Below, one piece after another: positions 51,840 to 61,317 of a stretch of DNA of 64,000 bases. The notes beneath the pieces were generated by a model that worked only from the letters and a program-made list of their open reading frames with translations, searched no databases and had not been told where the DNA came from. The first letter of the stretch is position 1. Each line of letters starts with the position of its first letter. The DNA comes from Ferruginibacter sp. (GTDB lineage Bacteria; Bacteroidota; Bacteroidia; Chitinophagales; Chitinophagaceae), in NCBI GenBank assembly GCA_014379625.1, contig JACMLJ010000071.1, positions 50,756 through 114,755 on the forward strand, written 5' to 3'. The position numbers and the translations under genes are program-made.

Positions 51840-52883
51840 TTAGATTGCTGGTAAATATTTTTTATCCATCACGGTAGATGACCTGATGACCAACTCTGCG
51901 GGTAAATTGAGCTGGGTTATTGAAGTGTTCCCTTCTATTGCCTCCAGTAAAATCTTTGTTGCGAGCCGTCCCATTTCTTGCAGGGGTTGATTAATATAAG
52001 TAATAGGCGCGTAAAACAAATCCAAAGCATCCGTTTTGTCGAAGGTTGCGAGCGCAAGGCTTTCAGGTACTTTAATTTGAAGCGCATTGATATGCCTTAA
52101 TCCATGCGTGGCAATGGCGTTGGTGGCAAACAGCAAAGCATCAATGGGATGCCCGGGTGCAAGCAGAATATTGATGGCATTTTTAACGCTGGTTTCCATT
52201 TTATCATTATCATAATCAATCTCTATTAACCGGCGCTTATCAAAGTTAATCCCGCTATTTTGTAGTGCATCAATGTATCCACGCTTACGTTCCTGTATAT
52301 TAAACAGGGGGGTATTCAAACTAATCATACCTATCCTTTTAAATCCACAATTGACAAGGTGCTGTATGGCTGAGCAGGAGGCTTTATAATTATCCAGGGC
52401 AACATAATTTGTTTTGATATCCGGGAAATAACGGTCAACCAATACAAATGGAATACGTTGCTGCCGGAGTGAAAAAATTTGGGAAGCGGCATCCTCGCCC
52501 GGGGCGATTATTAAACCATCCACCTGCCTGTTTAGAAAAGTATCAACCAGTTTATTGGATCTCAACAGGCTTTCATCCGAACTTCCAAAAATAACAGTAT
52601 AGTTATTTTTATCCGCCTCATCTTCAATGATACGTGCCAGGCTGGACGAAAAAGGATTAGAAATATCGGCCACGATCAATCCGATCGTAAAAGTTTTACT
52701 CGTTTTAAGGCTTTTTGCAATCTGGTTAGTATGGTAGTTCAACTCCATCGCTACCTCCCTTATTCTTTGTGCAACAGACTTCTTTATTCTTCCTTCCTTT
52801 TTATTGTTCAAAACATATGAAACAAGCGCAGTAGAAACCCCCACTTTTTCAGCAATATCTTTTAAACAAATTTTTTTAATCAT
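51840..52883 (-). CDS. LacI-family transcriptional regulator
   Basis: CLKDIAEKVGVSTALVSYVLNNKKEGRIKKSVAQRIREVAMELNYHTNQIAKSLK. Confidence 0.95.
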   Translation of the reverse strand: MIKKICLKDIAEKVGVSTALVSYVLNNKKEGRIKKSVAQRIREVAMELNYHTNQIAKSLKTSKTFTIGLIVADISNPFSSSLARIIEDEADKNNYTVIFGSSDESLLRSNKLVDTFLNRQVDGLIIAPGEDAASQIFSLRQQRIPFVLVDRYFPDIKTNYVALDNYKASCSAIQHLVNCGFKRIGMISLNTPLFNIQERKRGYIDALQNSGINFDKRRLIEIDYDNDKMETSVKNAINILLAPGHPIDALLFATNAIATHGLRHINALQIKVPESLALATFDKTDALDLFYAPITYINQPLQEMGRLATKILLEAIEGNTSITQLNLPAELVIRSSTVMDKKYLPAI

Positions 52884-53031
52884 AATTCATTGGCCGTAGT
52901 TAAATGAACAAATTTTCAATTTAACTACTGTTATTAACAATTGTGAATAAATTTATATAAATATTGATAATCATATATTTAGAGTGGAAATAATTCCTAA
53001 AAAGACCGGTTTATAATAACTTAACCTTGAC

Positions 53032-53051
53032 TTGTTTAATCGATTAAACAA
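53032..53051. promoter_or_regulatory. Perfect 20-bp palindrome, candidate LacI-family operator
   Basis: TTGTTTAATCGATTAAACAA with central CG, between divergent lacI-type gene and 53115 ORF. Confidence 0.8.
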
Positions 53052-53058
53052 AATTACG

Positions 53059-53066
53059 TATTTTTG
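53059..53066 (+). promoter_or_regulatory. Candidate -7 box TATTTTTG downstream of the palindrome
   Basis: TAnnTTTG match. Confidence 0.45.
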
Positions 53067-53114
53067 CTTTTAATATTGGCAACATAATAACATTAATTCA
53101 AAAAAAATAAAAAT

Positions 53115-53408
53115 ATGAACACTACAAAAAATATAGGACTGATTGAATGCGGATCTTTACAAAAACCGCTTTACATTTCGCCCGAAAGTATTATAGAAGG
53201 TTACTCAATAACAAAAGTACTATCAACCGGGGAAACGAATGAAATGAATATTAAATCGAGGTACCCACTTGCGGAGATAGTAGATAATACAAGGGCTATA
53301 CTTGATGACAGTTCCATTGATCTTGTAATTGTTTCTGAACCCTCCCACGGGGATATGGGAATGGTAGGAGAAGCATTACAGGCGGGCAAACAGATAAGGA
53401 TAATTTAA
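53115..53408 (+). CDS. Truncated Gfo/Idh/MocA-like NAD-binding N-terminal fragment or standalone small protein
   Basis: 97 aa ending IDLVIVSEPSHGDMGMVGEALQAGKQIRII, where family members normally continue with EKP. Confidence 0.65.
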   Translation: MNTTKNIGLIECGSLQKPLYISPESIIEGYSITKVLSTGETNEMNIKSRYPLAEIVDNTRAILDDSSIDLVIVSEPSHGDMGMVGEALQAGKQIRII

Positions 53409-53515
53409 TAAATTTAACAGGTCTCCATTCTAAAATATATTTTTAAAAACAGTCGCCTTAGTTGAGTAATTATTGAGGGGTTACTTATATCGAACAAGGG
53501 ATAAAAAATGATGAT

Positions 53516-53548
53516 TGCCAGCTATCAAAAAATAGCTGGCAGTTTTTA
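53516..53548 (+). terminator. Rho-independent terminator
   Basis: tgccagcta-tcaaaaaa-tagctggca perfect 9-bp stem then gtttttatt. Confidence 0.9.
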
Positions 53549-53639
53549 TTGTATGCAAGTTTTTTGAACCACGGACCTTTGCTTCCGACGTTTATTTTTA
53601 CCTGGCCTGATTTAACTCATCACAAAATTACTGCTCCAC

Positions 53640-53925
53640 GGTTTTACCTTAGGCAATGCAACCCAGGTTCGAAAGGCGGTTTTGAAATGGCCCGATGGCC
53701 GGCAATTTAACCCTTTATTTAGCGGTGATGGTATGGTAGCCTGTTAGGTTTCCAGTTGGAAGTAATGTACATTACGGCCGGGGGTAAACCATTGTCCGGG
53801 ATCTAAATAAAAACTGCTTGACCCGCTGACACCAGGTTCTCCTGATTTATCCTATCCTTTATTTTCCGGGAACCGTGTATGTTTACTACGGCAAAGAGGA
53901 TGCGAAAAATATTTTATAATAAAAA
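53640..53925 (+). pseudogene. Possible decayed coding region
   Basis: Broken fragments such as GNATQVRKAVLKWPDGRQFNPLFSGDGMVAC* and GTVYVYYGKEDAKNIL*; no intact ORF. Confidence 0.25.
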
Positions 53926-53934
53926 TTAAATGAT

Positions 53935-54711
53935 ATGAAATACGGATTATTAATAGATATGGATGGGGTAATTTATGCAGGAGACGATCTGATACCCGGC
54001 GCCGATGAGTTTATACATCACCTGCTGGTGAATAATATCCCATTTAGTTTTATGACCAACAATAGCCAGCGCACAAGCCTGGAAGTAGTAAGAAAACTAA
54101 GAAAACTGGGTATAGAAATAACAGAAAACCATGTATATACAAGTGCGATGGCCACAGGGAAATTCCTTGCAGATCATGCTCCCGGCAGTACGGCCTACGT
54201 GCTGGGTGAAGGCGGTTTACTAACCAGCTTACATGAGAGTGGTTTAACATTGGTTGAAACAGAACCCGAATTTGTGGTGTTAGGTGAGGGAAGAAATTTT
54301 ACCCTCGAAATGGTGCAGCGTGCGGTTGACATGATACTTGCCGGGGCAAAATTCATTACTACCAACAGAGACCCATCGCCTAAAAAACTGGGATGGAATA
54401 ACCTGGGAATCGCGGCTACCACGGCAATGATCGAAGAGGCAACAGGCAGGAAAGCTTTTGTAATTGGCAAACCCAGCCCGGTGATGATGCGTTCGGCAAG
54501 AAAAGCGCTCGGCCTGGAGACTGCGGAAACCACCGTGATAGGTGATACCATGGACACCGATATACAAGGTGGCGTACAAATGGGCTATAAAACCATTTTA
54601 ACCCTTTCGGGTGTTTCTAAAAAAGAAGAATTGAACCGTTTTGCATTTAAGCCCGACCTTATTGTAAATTCAGTAAAAGATATTGAGTTCCCATTGAAAT
54701 GGTGGAATTAA
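53935..54711 (+). CDS. HAD-IIA family hydrolase (NagD-like)
   Basis: LLIDMDGVIYAGDDLIPGADEF, FMTNNSQRT, GKPSPVMM, VIGDTMDTDIQGGVQMGYKTILTLSG. Confidence 0.93.
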   Translation: MKYGLLIDMDGVIYAGDDLIPGADEFIHHLLVNNIPFSFMTNNSQRTSLEVVRKLRKLGIEITENHVYTSAMATGKFLADHAPGSTAYVLGEGGLLTSLHESGLTLVETEPEFVVLGEGRNFTLEMVQRAVDMILAGAKFITTNRDPSPKKLGWNNLGIAATTAMIEEATGRKAFVIGKPSPVMMRSARKALGLETAETTVIGDTMDTDIQGGVQMGYKTILTLSGVSKKEELNRFAFKPDLIVNSVKDIEFPLKWWN

Positions 54712-55128
54712 AAATTATCAGCTCCAATAAAATATTGCAAGCTTCATGTAGAATTTACATCTTTTTATTAATTGATAATAATTTTTATACTGCTGATTTT
54801 TTTATGGTACTTCCTTTTGCGTTTATTCTTAATCGCCGGGTATCCCCATTCAGCAAATGGAGAGGTTGCCCTGTAAATTCACCAAAAGTTTTAGCAGGAT
54901 GTTCAGCAATGTTTTAATACAGGATTGCTTATTTAATGTCTGCAAGAAAACTCTATGATTGACAACTGGTAAAGGTTTTAAAAGATTTTCTATTGCGAAT
55001 CTTTGCTTCACCAACCATCTATTTAAAATCAATTTTTTATTTTTATCCCCTTCAATTATTTGTCGATCATAAAATGGTTCGGCTCATTGCCGGTATTCCT
55101 TTTCTGAATAAGTTAACTTTTGTCAACT

Positions 55129-55296
55129 CGCTACTTTCGCCTCCCCAGCCGGCGGGGCTGCGTAACCGGAACGCCGCTGTTTTTGCTTCTTTCAAAAAAT
55201 TATCCGCCGCGGCTGAATTTTTTGAATGCCGCCTGCGGCGTCAGCGAACCAAAAAAGGCGGCTTATCCGGTTACTGGTGCAGAAAATCGAGTAGCG
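55129..55296. repeat. Bipartite palindromic element, copy B
   Basis: 34-bp arm 55133-55166 identical to copy A; stem gtaaccgga (55162-55170)/tccggttac (55266-55274); outer cgctact (55129-55135)/agtagcg (55290-55296); nested hairpins inside. Confidence 0.85.
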
Positions 55297-55465
55297 GTCA
55301 CATTTAAAATTTCGTAATCATGCAGATCCGTAATATTCCATTTGAGAGCTATCTTTAATTTTCAAATAAGTAACATTCAGCAGGCAAAATTCCCTAAACT
55401 TATTATTTGGAAAGGGTTTCAAAGTTTTCTTGCAAATACTATTTATTACCCGAAAAAATAAGGCA

Positions 55466-57280
55466 TCATCGTTTCATTTTTTCTCCGGCCCATCTTTCCA
55501 GCTTTTCTTCCAATACCAGTAGCGGAAGGCAACCGCTGTCCAAAACCTGTTTATGAAATTCGCCGATACTGAATTTACTTCCCAGTTTTTTATTGTATTT
55601 ATCCCGAAGCTCAGCTATTTTAAGCGCCCCTATTTTATAGGACAAAGCCTGGCCGGGATTCGACATATATCTTTCTATCTCAGCAATGGCACCGTCTTCA
55701 CTGACCGGCTCATTATCCATCATGTATTTGATCGCCTGTTCCCGCGTCATGCCTTTGCTGTGAATGGCGATATCCACCACCAGCCGGATAGCACGGTGCA
55801 TTTCATCTCCCAAAGCGCCCATATGCTGGTAAGGGTTAGTGTACAATCCCAGTTCTTTCCCCAGGCTTTCGCAATATAGCGCCCACCCTTCACCGTAAGC
55901 GCCATACCATTTATAACGGCGGAATTCAGGCAACTCAGTATCTTCCATTTGCAGCGAACTCTGGTAATGATGGCCGGGGACCGCCTCATGTAAAAAAGTG
56001 CTTTCCATACCCGATGTAATATTGAATTGGGTAGCATCAGTAATGGGTACATAAAATCTTCCGGGCCTTGAACCGTCCGCCGTTCCCTGTGCGTATTCAA
56101 TACTTGCACTCGCCGCCCTGAATGCTTCGGTCTGCACAATTTCAAAATTGCTTTTAGGAAACAGTATAAAATATTTATTCAATGCGGGCTTTATGATGGT
56201 ATAGATCCGGCGGAATGAATCCAGCACTTCGTCCGGTTTTTTAAAAGGCATAAACTGTTTACCGGTTTTCATAAATTCAAAGAAAGCCCGCAGGTCTCCC
56301 TTATATCCTACGCTGTTTTTCAGGGTTTCCATTTCCTGCTCAATCCTTTTTACTTCTGCCAGTCCGGTATTGTATATTTCATCCAGGCTTTTATCCGTGG
56401 TAGTCCAATCCTTTACGCAAAACCTGTAATAAGCCGGGCCACCCGGCAGGTCGCCTACACCGGATGTGGTGCTTGCTGCCGGCAGGTATTCATCTTTTAA
56501 AAAGACAGCCAGTTTTAAATGCGCCGGATTCAATTCGGTTTTGATAGCGGTAATGTATTCATTGGTAAGGCGCAGTTTTTCGGCGCTTGTAAATGTGGCA
56601 GGAAAACGGTTAACAGGTCCATAAAATATACTTTTGGTGTCATTCGAACTGACCAGTCCATTGCATACATTGATCATTTTTACCACCAGCGCTTTTGGCA
56701 AAACATAATGACTGGCCATGCCCTGTCTGAAATTACTGATGGCACTGTCGCACCATACCGTATACGCATGTACGCGTTTTAGCCAGTTGTCATAATCGGC
56801 AACGGTTTTAAATGGCTGCGCAGATTCGCCGGAACCATACTGGCCCATAGCGAGCACTATATTACCGGAGAGCGTATTGCCGGCATCGCCCTTTTGAGTA
56901 AAAGGAATTTTCCAGGTATCGTATTTCGTTCTTTCCAGTTCGTTCGAAATATCAAAGGCAAGTACTTTATAACTGAGCTCATCCTGTTCATTCATCCCAT
57001 CCGGATTAAAAGTTTTCAGACTGTCGGAATAACGATTGTAAAAAATTTTGACCTGATCCCGGTATGCCTGTGTAGCTGTGTTGGGAAACTGGTCATTCAT
57101 CCTGTTGTCACCAAATACGGTAGCATCCAGGGGTTTCAGCGCCATCAGGTCTTTCCAGTAATGCTGAAGCATGGCCCGGAACTTTTCAGGGTCATCCTCT
57201 TTTTTAACTGGCTGTGTACATTGGGTAAGCGCTAAAATAATAGCTACAAAAAATACCAGGCGGAAATTAATTCGCATCAT
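55466..57280 (-). CDS. DUF885 family lipoprotein
   Basis: HEAVPGHHYQSSLQMED and GEGWALYCESLGKELGLY; lipobox LALTQC; start at MMRINFRLV. Confidence 0.9.
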   Translation of the reverse strand: MMRINFRLVFFVAIILALTQCTQPVKKEDDPEKFRAMLQHYWKDLMALKPLDATVFGDNRMNDQFPNTATQAYRDQVKIFYNRYSDSLKTFNPDGMNEQDELSYKVLAFDISNELERTKYDTWKIPFTQKGDAGNTLSGNIVLAMGQYGSGESAQPFKTVADYDNWLKRVHAYTVWCDSAISNFRQGMASHYVLPKALVVKMINVCNGLVSSNDTKSIFYGPVNRFPATFTSAEKLRLTNEYITAIKTELNPAHLKLAVFLKDEYLPAASTTSGVGDLPGGPAYYRFCVKDWTTTDKSLDEIYNTGLAEVKRIEQEMETLKNSVGYKGDLRAFFEFMKTGKQFMPFKKPDEVLDSFRRIYTIIKPALNKYFILFPKSNFEIVQTEAFRAASASIEYAQGTADGSRPGRFYVPITDATQFNITSGMESTFLHEAVPGHHYQSSLQMEDTELPEFRRYKWYGAYGEGWALYCESLGKELGLYTNPYQHMGALGDEMHRAIRLVVDIAIHSKGMTREQAIKYMMDNEPVSEDGAIAEIERYMSNPGQALSYKIGALKIAELRDKYNKKLGSKFSIGEFHKQVLDSGCLPLLVLEEKLERWAGEKMKR

Positions 57281-57377
57281 AAACACAATTTGATTAAGTA
57301 GATTGATTGATGGTAACTGCAGCAATATAAGTAATGAACACCACCAATATCTAATATTTTGTACAATAAAAAACTAT

Positions 57378-57465
57378 GTGTTAAGTTAAGTATGAATCGT
57401 GAATGGTCAATATTTCACCCTTCACCATTCACAAATCGATTCGTCATTTATTCTTAACATAACAC
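57378..57465. repeat. Long imperfect inverted repeat containing phase-matched heptads
   Basis: gtgttaagttaag..gaatcg..gtgaatggt / accattcac..cgattc..cttaacataacac. Confidence 0.75.
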
Positions 57466-57591
57466 CAGGAAAGGCAATAAAAATTGAGAGGAAGGTAAAT
57501 CCTGAATTGTCGGGACTTTATTACCGGGTTTTTATATCAGCAAACTCTTTTCATTAAAGTACTATACCGTAACAATATTACCTGAAAATAA

Positions 57592-57626
57592 AAATGGGGG
57601 CAGGCAATAGAACCTGACCCCCATTT
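57592..57626 (-). terminator. Rho-independent terminator of the DUF6807 gene
   Basis: aaatgggggcagg / cctgacccccattt stem; on the minus strand followed by TTTTATTTT. Confidence 0.8.
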
Positions 57627-57748
57627 AATCATTACCCTATGAAAACAGTTGTAAAGTTAAATTTTGATCATCTTTTTGCGTTACACAATTCCTGAAATTA
57701 ATTACAAAATTTACTGATTTTTTTCCGTCTTCCGGAAATCCAGGATAA

Positions 57749-58798
57749 CTATTTTGTTCTGGCAAACTCTTCTGCTGATTCGTTCAGCTGTTCGGCAGCG
57801 ATCGTATTGCTTCCCTCATCAATGATTATCCTGTATCGAAAACTTACCGCAGTTCCTTTTTTTAGCTGAAGATTTTTAAACGTCTTGTCGTTGGTGAATA
57901 TCTTTTCTCCCAAAGGGTTAGCGGCAAATAAACCATAACCCCTTGCATGCCAGAACGTGGGGTAATTTGGATTTGCAGGATGATCAATCACAGCAACACT
58001 TATTGAATCGTTTCCCATTTTTCCATATACTTTGCACCACTTCGCCCTTGAACTCCATACATTATCCCCCTGCTTTCCTTCACTTGAAATATAATTGCCC
58101 TTTGCAATAGCATCCGTTCCCCCTTTTACAATGGTCACATTGCCTTTATCATCCGTAAATTTTTGATCTTTGTCCGTTGGCATTTGTAATGCATGCGCCA
58201 GCCTGATCCCCAATAAACCATCTTTCGCATCTGTAAAAACCAGGTCGGTATTGGCGGTTAAAACAGTTACCCTGTCTATGATGCGCTGATGGGCCGTGCC
58301 GCTAAATTCAAACAGGGTTGTTTCTTCCAGTAATATATCATTCTTTTGATTGGTCCAGTTGGCATGGTAAGACAAGATACCCTTTGCACCACCGGAGCTT
58401 TCAAGTATACGATCTGTTTTGATCCAGCCGTACAACTGCTTTTTGTCTTTCGGAATTGCATAGGAATTATTCCAGAAATCCAGGCCGTTTAAATTTTCAA
58501 AATTAAACCATATCCCGATATGGTGCGGATGATCCGTGGGATCGCCGGGTTCATCGGTTAATGGAAAACCCCTGGTGACAATGGTTCCATTGGCTGCGTG
58601 CACAGGATAAAGCACCGGCTTTTCTAAAGTGTCTGGATATAAAAAACTCGTAAATAATTTTTCCCCAATAAAAATATCGACCTTATTTTCCCCGCCTGCT
58701 TTTATAACTTTTACGGGTTCCATCTTTTGTGCGAATGAATTATACAAACCAGTTGCAGCAACTAAACCAATTGCCACACATTTTAAAGGATATCTCAT
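57749..58798 (-). CDS. DUF6807 (PmoA-like) family secreted protein
   Basis: VTRGFPLTDEPGDPTDHPHHIGIWFNFENLNGLDFWNNS; start at MRYPLKC. Confidence 0.85.
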   Translation of the reverse strand: MRYPLKCVAIGLVAATGLYNSFAQKMEPVKVIKAGGENKVDIFIGEKLFTSFLYPDTLEKPVLYPVHAANGTIVTRGFPLTDEPGDPTDHPHHIGIWFNFENLNGLDFWNNSYAIPKDKKQLYGWIKTDRILESSGGAKGILSYHANWTNQKNDILLEETTLFEFSGTAHQRIIDRVTVLTANTDLVFTDAKDGLLGIRLAHALQMPTDKDQKFTDDKGNVTIVKGGTDAIAKGNYISSEGKQGDNVWSSRAKWCKVYGKMGNDSISVAVIDHPANPNYPTFWHARGYGLFAANPLGEKIFTNDKTFKNLQLKKGTAVSFRYRIIIDEGSNTIAAEQLNESAEEFARTK

Positions 58799-58888
58799 GA
58801 TGATGCTTTTAGTATTGTCAATCAGTGAAGGGTGTATGGTTCTTTGCTTATAATTTTGCAAATCACCCGCTATTCATTACGCTTTGTT

Positions 58889-59500
58889 TTATCCCGCCGC
58901 CCGCACTTTAATCACAATTTTCTTCACCAGCTTATTGCCGCCGGGGGTAATATTGGGCCGGTGCGCATCTGAAGGAAAGAAAATAAAAAACATACCCGGG
59001 CCGGCAATATAAAATTTGCCGGGTGTAGTGTAATTGGCCACATCTTTTTTATCGTCATATTCTTTTATCACCACCGATTCTGTAATGGGGTAAACCCCCA
59101 TTTTTTCTTCGCCTGAGATAATACATTGTACATCGATAAACTTACGGTGCGATTCCCAGCCGGTGTTTTCAAAATCCTTTGTGGGGTCTTCCGTAACTGA
59201 AGCGGTAACATTGTCCCCGTCAATGGGGTACTTACCTTTTGGAAGGGAATCAAGATTATGTTGTTTTAAAAAAGTAAATGCCTTGTCCCAATACAACTTA
59301 TTAAGATGGTACTGCCGGGCAAATTCCTTTTTGTTAATCGAGGGATGCGGTTTCAACTGTGCACCGTTGAGCCATTCCTTTTTGTTAAACCATTTCTTAG
59401 TGGCATTTTTTGACCAGTCAGTCACCGCATTTTGCGCAGCCACCTGCATGCCAACAAATAACAGGAAAGAAACAATTGTACAAGCAAATTTATTTTTCAT
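58889..59500 (-). CDS. YhcH/YjgK/YiaL family protein (DUF386), secreted
   Basis: GWESHRKFIDVQCIISGEEKMGVYPI, FYIAGPGMFFIFFPSDAHRPNI. Confidence 0.88.
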   Translation of the reverse strand: MKNKFACTIVSFLLFVGMQVAAQNAVTDWSKNATKKWFNKKEWLNGAQLKPHPSINKKEFARQYHLNKLYWDKAFTFLKQHNLDSLPKGKYPIDGDNVTASVTEDPTKDFENTGWESHRKFIDVQCIISGEEKMGVYPITESVVIKEYDDKKDVANYTTPGKFYIAGPGMFFIFFPSDAHRPNITPGGNKLVKKIVIKVRAAG

Positions 59501-60091
59501 GAAGGAACCAACAAATTGTTAGGGAATGTAAATATACCGCTACTTCATCACTTTCTGCCCGGGAAATAAAATACTTTTTTTGATGCTTGGTTGCATAAGC
59601 AGCACCGGAAATTGTTTGTTGTGGAGTGGAACAGTGAACGGATAATGCTTTAAAGTTAGCGGATACCTGCGCCTTTACTTCCCCAATTTTTGCCAACTCG
59701 CAGGATACGATATTTTGGGCGTTTACACAATCGATCATTTACCCGGACCGAATAAACATCATTGAATAAAGGTCCCGAAATATTACCCAAAAACACGGCT
59801 ACTAAACGTGATGCCGGTCACCATATAAAAACCCTTGTTTCAACAAGAGGGATACAAATCAAATGATAAACTATGTAACACAAACAAAACAATTACTTAA
59901 TGTTGCCCGATTAAAAAAACTGTTAATTTTATTCACTGAAATCATCCTTAATTCCTCCCCGAAACCAGGCTATCAAAAGCTTAAAAAAAAACTCAAAAAC
60001 TAAAATAGTTTTCAACTACTTTAATATTCAGGGTTATTTATTTAGGGCTAAATTTTAAACTTGTAAATCATTTTATTAAAAACTTATAGTT

Positions 60092-61186
60092 ATGAAGACT
60101 TTATTTTTTACCTCTTTATTGATGCTTGTTTTATACAATAGTAAAGCACAGAGTGTAATTGCTGATCCGGCAGTAAGCCAGGTGTTTGTTGCCAATATTA
60201 ATAACACCAACCTCAATTCCAGCAGCATTCCCATGGACAATGTAATAGAATTAAAGATTCCTTTGTACAACAGGAATCATGTAAACGGGCTGCCTATGCG
60301 ATCCTGCAAAATAAAGATTGGCCTCGGTTCAAAAATAGTGCTGGATCCCCAGTTCAATTTATCTTCACTACCTTCCAGTAATTATTTTGACTGGGCATTT
60401 GATACCGGTTCCGGACAGGTGCAGATCATCGGAGATCTCAAAAATGAGTTGCCGCCCAACTATTCAGATAGCGTAGTATTGAAGGTAAAAGGAAGCATCC
60501 AGGGCAATTCCACTGTTACCATCAATTTCTTAGTTACCAACCACAATACCCCCATTGTGTTATCGGATGAAAACCCCACTAACAATAATTCTTTCCTGGC
60601 CTATTCTATCGTTCCCGCCGGTCCGCTGCCGGTTACATTTACGGGGTTAACTGCGGTAAACAAAGGATGTGCGGTTGATGTTGATTTTTATACAGAAAGA
60701 GAGATCAATGTTATTAAATATGAAATTGAAATAAGCAAGGATGGAGTCAGCTTTGCCAAAACCGGGGAATTAGCCGCAGCGAACCTGCCTCATTACCAGT
60801 TTAATTTTGCGATAACGGAAGCGAACAGGGCCAGTGTATTATTTGTCAGGGTAAAGTCAGTTGATAAAGATGGCAGCTTAAAATATAGTGTCACCAAATC
60901 CGTAAAAGGTTTATGCAGCAACGAATGGGAGGTAGCGGCATATCCAAACCCCGCTAATTCGGTATCAGCCATAACCATTACCGCAAGACAGGGATCTTTC
61001 AATGGTAAATATTCCGTTATTGTAACTGACCTGGCGGGCAGACAAATGATGGTAAAGCAATTGAATTTAACCAGCGTAAACAAATTCAACCTCGAAACAG
61101 GGAATTTATCCGCAGGCCAGTATATCATCAATATCCTCAACCAGGAAGAAGGACAATCATCTTCGGTAAAATGGATAAAAAATTAA
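60092..61186 (+). CDS. T9SS type A sorting-domain secreted protein
   Basis: Signal peptide; C-terminal YPNPAN...GQYIINILNQ sorting domain. Confidence 0.85.
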   Translation: MKTLFFTSLLMLVLYNSKAQSVIADPAVSQVFVANINNTNLNSSSIPMDNVIELKIPLYNRNHVNGLPMRSCKIKIGLGSKIVLDPQFNLSSLPSSNYFDWAFDTGSGQVQIIGDLKNELPPNYSDSVVLKVKGSIQGNSTVTINFLVTNHNTPIVLSDENPTNNNSFLAYSIVPAGPLPVTFTGLTAVNKGCAVDVDFYTEREINVIKYEIEISKDGVSFAKTGELAAANLPHYQFNFAITEANRASVLFVRVKSVDKDGSLKYSVTKSVKGLCSNEWEVAAYPNPANSVSAITITARQGSFNGKYSVIVTDLAGRQMMVKQLNLTSVNKFNLETGNLSAGQYIINILNQEEGQSSSVKWIKN

Positions 61187-61253
61187 CCCCTTACCACGCA
61201 TTGGTTTACTGCAATTATAAAGAACAAGATTTATATAATCCGCTTAAATTTTT

Positions 61254-61288
61254 AAACTCCCCCCGGTATAACCGGGTGGAGTTTTTCC
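61254..61288 (+). terminator. Rho-independent terminator between tandem T9SS genes
   Basis: aaactccccccggt-ata-accgggtggagttt (one mismatch) then T run. Confidence 0.8.
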
Positions 61289-61317
61289 ATTTATAACCCC
61301 TTATAAATAAAAAAGAA

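Noticed and set aside
54195-54579. Overlapping minus-strand ORFs of 120 and 99 aa
   Set aside because: Antisense to the NagD-like HAD gene; shadows.
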